Assembly: GCA_904501775.1 (NCBI GenBank)
Contig: CAJGCJ010000026.1
Span: 1-18,342 of the forward strand
Length of the DNA stretch: 18,342 nt
Reading direction: 5' to 3'
DNA from: an uncultured Bacteroidaceae bacterium
Lineage (GTDB): Bacteria > Bacteroidota > Bacteroidia > Bacteroidales > Bacteroidaceae
The stretch's first letter is position 1, and the number at the start of each line of letters is the position of its first letter. The position numbers were made by a program, and so were the translations under genes. Shown piece after piece: positions 15,156 to 18,342 of the stretch. The notes under the pieces are model-generated. The model made no database searches. It saw only the letters and a program-made list of their open reading frames with translations, and had not been told where the DNA came from.

Positions 15156-15776
15156 ATGAGCCAAGAATACCCCTCTACACTATTGGAACGTGCAGTAAGC
15201 GAATTTACCAAACTGCCGGGAATAGGACGCAAGACTGCAACACGCCTTGTGCTGCACCTTTTGCGCAAACAAGAGGACGAGGTGGAGTCTTTCTCGGATT
15301 CCATTATACGCCTTAAACGCGAAGCAGTATATTGCCGCGAGTGTCACAGCATATCGGACAACGAAATATGCCCCGTATGCGCCAACCCCTCGCGCGACCA
15401 CTCGGTTATATGCGTTGTTGAGAATATACAGGATGTAATGGCCGTAGAGAACACAATGCAATACAGGGGTGTATATCATGTGTTGGGTGGAGTGATATCA
15501 CCTATGGACGGAGTATCGCCAAGCGACCTGAACATCGAGAGCCTCATTGGACGCGTAGCAACAGGCGAGGTAAAAGAGATAATACTTGCGCTCAGCTCAA
15601 CGATGGAGGGCGACACCACAAACTTCTACATCTACCGCAAACTTATGCAATATGATGTAAAGCTATCGGTCATAGCACGCGGAATATCAGTGGGCGATGA
15701 AATAGAATATGCCGATGAGATAACTCTTGGACGCTCAATAGTAAACCGTACACCCTTTACCGGTAAAACGATTTAA
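15156..15776 (+). CDS. recR: Recombination mediator protein RecR
   Basis: At 206 residues this has the usual RecR length and order. A helix-hairpin-helix DNA-binding region includes LPGIGRKTATR (20-30). A C4 zinc finger follows (C60/C63 and C72/C75). Then comes the TOPRIM domain from about 84 (VICVVENIQDVMAVE), and the C-terminal Walker-B-like segment (ARGISVGDEIEYADEITLG). With RecO and RecF it loads RecA onto SSB-coated single-stranded DNA at gaps and stalled forks. It heads an operon of four plus-strand genes with spacers of 3 and 2 nt and a final 4-nt overlap, so the downstream envelope-related genes should be cotranscribed. No Shine-Dalgarno is visible upstream of the ATG. Confidence 0.96.
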   Translation: MSQEYPSTLLERAVSEFTKLPGIGRKTATRLVLHLLRKQEDEVESFSDSIIRLKREAVYCRECHSISDNEICPVCANPSRDHSVICVVENIQDVMAVENTMQYRGVYHVLGGVISPMDGVSPSDLNIESLIGRVATGEVKEIILALSSTMEGDTTNFYIYRKLMQYDVKLSVIARGISVGDEIEYADEITLGRSIVNRTPFTGKTI

Positions 15777-15779
15777 GAG

Positions 15780-16211
15780 ATGGAGAATAATATATTAAAG
15801 AAGGTGACAGGACTCTTTTTTGCAGGCGTAGCCATCATTGCACTCACTGTTGCAGCAGGCTGCACAGGGCTCTTCACACCCGATGTTCAACCGGCAGCCA
15901 ACACCCGATACATACTGCAATTGATAAGCATCGCCACAATAGCATCTATTCCACTGTCAATGAAATTATTCAGTAAAACGGTGGAAAAGAACATTGGCAA
16001 AAGCAAAGAGATACAAATACAGAAGTATTATAAGGCATCCGTGCTACGCATCGCTTTGATTGTAGGCGGAACAGCCATAAGCAGCATCATATATTTCATG
16101 CTCAACGACGATAGTTCTTTCTATTGCGCTATCGTGTGCGCTGCAGCATATATATATAACTATCCCACAAAAGGAGCACTCAATCAAATACTCGACAACG
16201 GAAACGAATAA
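15780..16211 (+). CDS. Small multi-pass membrane protein of unknown function
   Basis: I do not recognise this 143-residue protein. It has four hydrophobic segments, at about 10-30 (GLFFAGVAIIALTVAAGCTGLF), 44-62 (YILQLISIATIASIPLSMK), 90-108 (LRIALIVGGTAISSIIYFM) and 115-128 (FYCAIVCAAAYIYN). A basic loop with VEKNIGKSKEIQIQKYYK lies between the second and third. The Cys near residue 28 sits in a hydrophobic context, but too far from the N-terminus and without the usual charge pattern for a clear lipobox, so I read the first segment as a membrane helix. It begins 3 nt after recR and ends 2 nt before the glycosyltransferase, so it is expected to be translated with both. The position suggests a helper for the adjacent envelope-glycan enzyme, which is an inference only. 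Confidence 0.8.
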   Translation: MENNILKKVTGLFFAGVAIIALTVAAGCTGLFTPDVQPAANTRYILQLISIATIASIPLSMKLFSKTVEKNIGKSKEIQIQKYYKASVLRIALIVGGTAISSIIYFMLNDDSSFYCAIVCAAAYIYNYPTKGALNQILDNGNE

Positions 16212-16213
16212 AG

Positions 16214-17398
16214 ATGAAACTATCGGTCATAATAGTAAGCTACAATGTGAAATATTTCCTCGAACAGTGTCTGCATTCGGTGGAAAGAAGCATTGCAGAC
16301 TACCCCTGCGAGATAATCGTAGTGGACAACAACTCATCCGATAACTCAGAGGAGTATCTTACCCCACGTTTCCCGAATGTAAAGTTTATCTGGAATAAGG
16401 AGAACAGGGGCTTCGCGTGCGCCAACAATCAGGCTATACGAATCTCCAAAGGAGAGTATGTGCTGCTGCTGAACCCCGATACTATAATTGGCGAGAACAC
16501 CATAGGCGAATACATCAGTTTCATGGACAGAACACCCGACGCCGGCGGTGCAGGTGCATACATGCTGCGTACCGACGGAACATTCGCACCCGAATCGCGC
16601 CGAGGACTCCCCACCCCGTTTGTGGCATTCTGCAAAATGACAGGTCTCACAAACCTTTTCCCCAAGTCGCGCATCTTCGGACGCTACTATATGCGCTACC
16701 TTGACGAGAACAAGACAAACCGCATAGAGATTATATCGGGCGCATTCATGTTCCTGCGCCGGAAGACTCTTGACCATGCCGGACTTCTTGACGAGAATTT
16801 CTTTATGTATGGCGAAGACATAGACCTCTCTTACCGAATACTCAAGAGCGGATATAACAACTATTTCCTACCCTCGCGGATACTGCATTACAAAGGCGAA
16901 AGTACAGTAAAGAGCTCATACAGATATGTCTACACCTTCTATCAGGCAATGCAGATATTCTTTAACAAGCACTATGCACACTACTCGCTGCTTGTAAGCC
17001 TTCCAATAAGCCTTGCCATCTGGACACGCGCAATGCTTGCCTACGTAGGAAACAAATTCTGCCACAGCAATGCCATTGAACAAAAACCAACAATGAACAT
17101 GCTTGTGATAGGATGTAAGGAGTGCTTAGAAGATGTTAAGGAGATATTGAAAAGGGAACATCCCAAGGGATATCATCAGTTCGTTGAAGCAACAGAGGCA
17201 ACACTGCCACAGGGCCATCTTACCGTAAAGGAGATAGCTAAATTCGATACTGTTGTATACGACTGCGACAACTATAACTACAAGACAATACTCTCACTGC
17301 TTGAAGAAACACCTAAGAACACTCTTAAAATAGCAACCTACTCAACTAAAAGCGGACTTCTCATAACAGAGAGCGAAATTTACAGCCGCAAAAAATGA
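16214..17398 (+). CDS. Family 2 glycosyltransferase (rhamnosyltransferase/WbbL-like) with additional C-terminal domain
   Basis: This 394-residue protein has a GT-A fold glycosyltransferase domain at about 1-235. It shows SVIIVSYNVKYFLEQCLHS at the start, the nucleotide-binding EIIVVDNNSSDNS, NRGFACANNQAI and the metal-site region LLLNPDTII. Acceptor-side motifs are SGAFMFLRR and DENFFMYGEDIDLSYRI (the ED of GEDID is the usual base region). WbbL-type enzymes transfer a sugar from a nucleotide donor to a lipid-linked or polysaccharide acceptor at the inner membrane. A hydrophobic segment at about 258-276 (YSLLVSLPISLAIWTRAML) may attach it to the membrane. Residues 294-394 form an extra domain starting MNMLVIGCKECLEDVKEIL, a beta-alpha opening resembling a Rossmann-like fold. 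The sugar cannot be inferred. It overlaps the next gene by 4 nt. Confidence 0.92.
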   Translation: MKLSVIIVSYNVKYFLEQCLHSVERSIADYPCEIIVVDNNSSDNSEEYLTPRFPNVKFIWNKENRGFACANNQAIRISKGEYVLLLNPDTIIGENTIGEYISFMDRTPDAGGAGAYMLRTDGTFAPESRRGLPTPFVAFCKMTGLTNLFPKSRIFGRYYMRYLDENKTNRIEIISGAFMFLRRKTLDHAGLLDENFFMYGEDIDLSYRILKSGYNNYFLPSRILHYKGESTVKSSYRYVYTFYQAMQIFFNKHYAHYSLLVSLPISLAIWTRAMLAYVGNKFCHSNAIEQKPTMNMLVIGCKECLEDVKEILKREHPKGYHQFVEATEATLPQGHLTVKEIAKFDTVVYDCDNYNYKTILSLLEETPKNTLKIATYSTKSGLLITESEIYSRKK

Positions 17399-17940
17399 CA
17401 AAAGAGATGGAAGAGCAGAAATATCTTCAATCGGCAAGAATAACACTGCGTGCCCCAGAACCCACAGATATCGATTTTATGTTCCACATCGAAAACGACA
17501 CCCGTATGTGGAACGTATCGGCATGCAAAACCCCCTACTCGCGCTATCTGCTGCACAAGTACATAACAGAAAACAGTCACGACATATACACCGACCGCCA
17601 ATTGCGTCTGATGATAGAGACAACAAACGGCGAAATAGCAGGGGCAATAGACCTGATAGACTTCAACCCGACATCGCGTCGCGCCGAAGTGGGCATAGTT
17701 ATAGAGAAAGAGAGAAGAGGAAAAGGATATGCAAACGAGACACTGGAACTTGTCAAGCAGTATGCAAGCGAAATATTAGACCTTCATCAGCTCTATGCCT
17801 ATGTCTTTACCGACAACCTTGCAGCATGCAAACTATTCAAAAATGCAGGATTCTCAGTAACAGCCGAACTGAAAGATTGGGAGTTCCGAAACAAAAAATA
17901 TAGAGACGTATATCTTTTTCAGCTCATTTTAGAGCAATAA
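17395..17940 (+). CDS. GNAT-family N-acetyltransferase (RimJ/RimL-like)
   Basis: This 181-residue protein is a GCN5-related acetyltransferase of the RimJ/RimL (Acetyltransf_3) type. It has the opening SARITLRAPEPTDIDFMFHIEND (13-35), the central strand IAGAIDLIDFNPTSRRAEVGIVI, and the acetyl-CoA-binding motif A, RRGKGYANETLEL (107-119). The motif B strand YAYVFTDNLAACKLFKNAGF is also present. It transfers an acetyl group from acetyl-CoA to an amine; the acceptor may be a protein N-terminus, a small molecule or an amino sugar, and the neighbouring glycosyltransferase makes a sugar substrate possible. Its ATG overlaps the upstream stop (ATGA at 17395-17398), showing translational coupling; an in-frame ATG at 17407 is an alternative start. 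Last gene of the recR operon; no clear terminator follows. Confidence 0.92.
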   Translation: MTKEMEEQKYLQSARITLRAPEPTDIDFMFHIENDTRMWNVSACKTPYSRYLLHKYITENSHDIYTDRQLRLMIETTNGEIAGAIDLIDFNPTSRRAEVGIVIEKERRGKGYANETLELVKQYASEILDLHQLYAYVFTDNLAACKLFKNAGFSVTAELKDWEFRNKKYRDVYLFQLILEQ

Positions 17941-17995
17941 AGCATCCTTTTATAGCTATTTTTAGGGTGGAGCATAAAAAAAGCATTGAAAATTC

Positions 17996-18025
17996 TTGCA
18001 AAAAGAAAAAATGTTTGTATCTTTG
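17996..18025 (+). promoter_or_regulatory. Consensus promoter for tRNA-Asp
   Basis: TTG at 17996-17998, 19 nt, then TATCTTTG at 18018-18025: full agreement with the Bacteroidetes primary sigma consensus. The tRNA begins 44 nt further on. The leader contains a 5-bp hairpin, CAATC/GATTG at 18032-18047. Confidence 0.8.
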
Positions 18026-18069
18026 CACCCACAATCGAGAGAGATTGCTAAAAGAGACATTGAAACATT

Positions 18070-18143
18070 GGTGCGTTAGTTCAGTTGGTTAGAATACATG
18101 CCTGTCACGCATGGGGTCACGGGTTCGAGTCCCGTACGCACCG
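18070..18143 (+). tRNA. tRNA-Asp (anticodon GTC)
   Basis: The 74-nt cloverleaf folds completely. The acceptor stem is GGTGCGT/ACGCACC (7 bp); the D arm is GTTC/GAAT. The anticodon stem is CATGC/GCATG with loop CTGTCAC, giving anticodon GTC for Asp. The variable loop is GGGTC, and the T stem is ACGGG/CCCGT with loop TTCGAGT. The discriminator base is G73, as aspartate tRNAs require. CCA is not encoded (the next bases are CAA), so the nucleotidyltransferase must add it. A canonical promoter and terminator flank it, so it is a single-gene transcript. Confidence 0.97.
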
Positions 18144-18144
18144 C

Positions 18145-18178
18145 AAAAAGCCTTTCAGTTATGCTGAGAGGCTTTTTT
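18145..18178 (+). terminator. Intrinsic terminator after tRNA-Asp
   Basis: AAAAAGCCTTTCAG (18145-18158) pairs with CTGAGAGGCTTTTT (18164-18177) over 14 positions with one T-G wobble around the 5-nt loop TTATG; the T-run is part of the right arm. It starts one base after the tRNA discriminator. Confidence 0.85.
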
Positions 18179-18342
18179 GTTTATATATAACAAGTTAAGA
18201 AGAATCCGTTGAAATACAGATTTTTGCATTTGCAATCTATTCTTACTAAGAACGATAGCCTTTTAGACATTTGCGGACAAACAAGGACCGAAACGGACAA
18301 AATGCGCTACCAATTTGCGCTACCAGCCCCGCAAATGCGCTA
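18179..18342. repeat. Non-coding end of window with clustered short direct and inverted repeats
   Basis: No gene is visible in these 164 bp. They contain TGCGCTACCA at 18303-18312 and 18316-18325, and a third copy TGCGCTA cut by the edge at 18336-18342. CGGACAAA occurs twice, at 18274-18281 and 18294-18301. A perfect 9-bp inverted repeat CATTTGCGG (18268-18276)/CCGCAAATG (18329-18337) encloses these copies. TTGCA-TT-TGCAA forms a further dyad at 18224-18235. Such clusters next to a tRNA can be recombinase arm or attachment sites, but no integrase is within the window. Confidence 0.5.

Noticed and set aside
18032..18047. Regulatory RNA structure in the tRNA leader
   Set aside because: A single 5-bp stem is within what chance gives in AT-rich leaders, and the leader is removed during tRNA processing.
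18303..18342. CRISPR array
   Set aside because: The repeated unit is only about 10 bp with spacings of 13 and 20 bp, far below CRISPR repeat and spacer sizes.

Overview
The window comes from a Bacteroidota genome, most likely order Bacteroidales. It carries the type IX secretion core set porPKLMN, which is restricted to that phylum. Its best promoters follow the Bacteroidetes pattern TTG-N19-21-TAnnTTTG, starts rarely have a strong Shine-Dalgarno, and the tRNA lacks an encoded CCA. Bacteroides itself generally lacks type IX secretion, so a Porphyromonas-, Prevotella-, Barnesiella- or Odoribacter-like relative fits better. The species cannot be read from the sequence.

Layout. 1-550 (minus): an OmpR-type response regulator cut by the window edge, with its own promoter. 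630-2777 (minus): RNase R. A 212-bp divergent spacer leads into a plus-strand operon, porP-porK-porL-porM-porN (2990-8829). These encode, in order, the outer-membrane PorP/SprF protein, the PorK lipoprotein, the PorL/PorM proton-driven motor and the periplasmic PorN. Next comes a small secreted beta-barrel gene (9000-9602) with a clear promoter overlapping a 12-bp dyad, closed by a strong terminator. A YbdG-like mechanosensitive channel (9669-10862) starts 6 nt beyond that terminator's U-tract. PriA (11101-13335) follows and converges on a minus-strand pair: EngB/YsxC GTPase and a DUF4369-TlpA lipoprotein. Divergent from engB is a tight plus-strand operon: recR, a small membrane protein, a family-2 glycosyltransferase with an extra C-terminal domain, and a GNAT acetyltransferase. 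Last is a tRNA-Asp(GTC) with textbook promoter and terminator, followed by 164 bp dense in short direct and inverted repeats.

How the genes fit together. The main coherent system is type IX secretion: PorL (inner-membrane ring) and PorM (periplasmic shaft) form the motor, coupled to the PorK/PorN ring under the outer membrane, with PorP on the cargo side. The residues known to matter for the GldL/GldM motor are all present, so it looks functional. The remaining genes are mostly housekeeping: RNA decay, replication restart, recombination mediation, ribosome assembly. The recR operon also carries probable envelope-glycan functions.

I found no CRISPR array, insertion sequence, phage gene or clear defence system. 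The least explained parts are the dyad at 8915-8943, the leader-proximal TAnnTTCG promoter-like motifs, the extra domains of the glycosyltransferase and PorN, and the repeat-rich end of the window.
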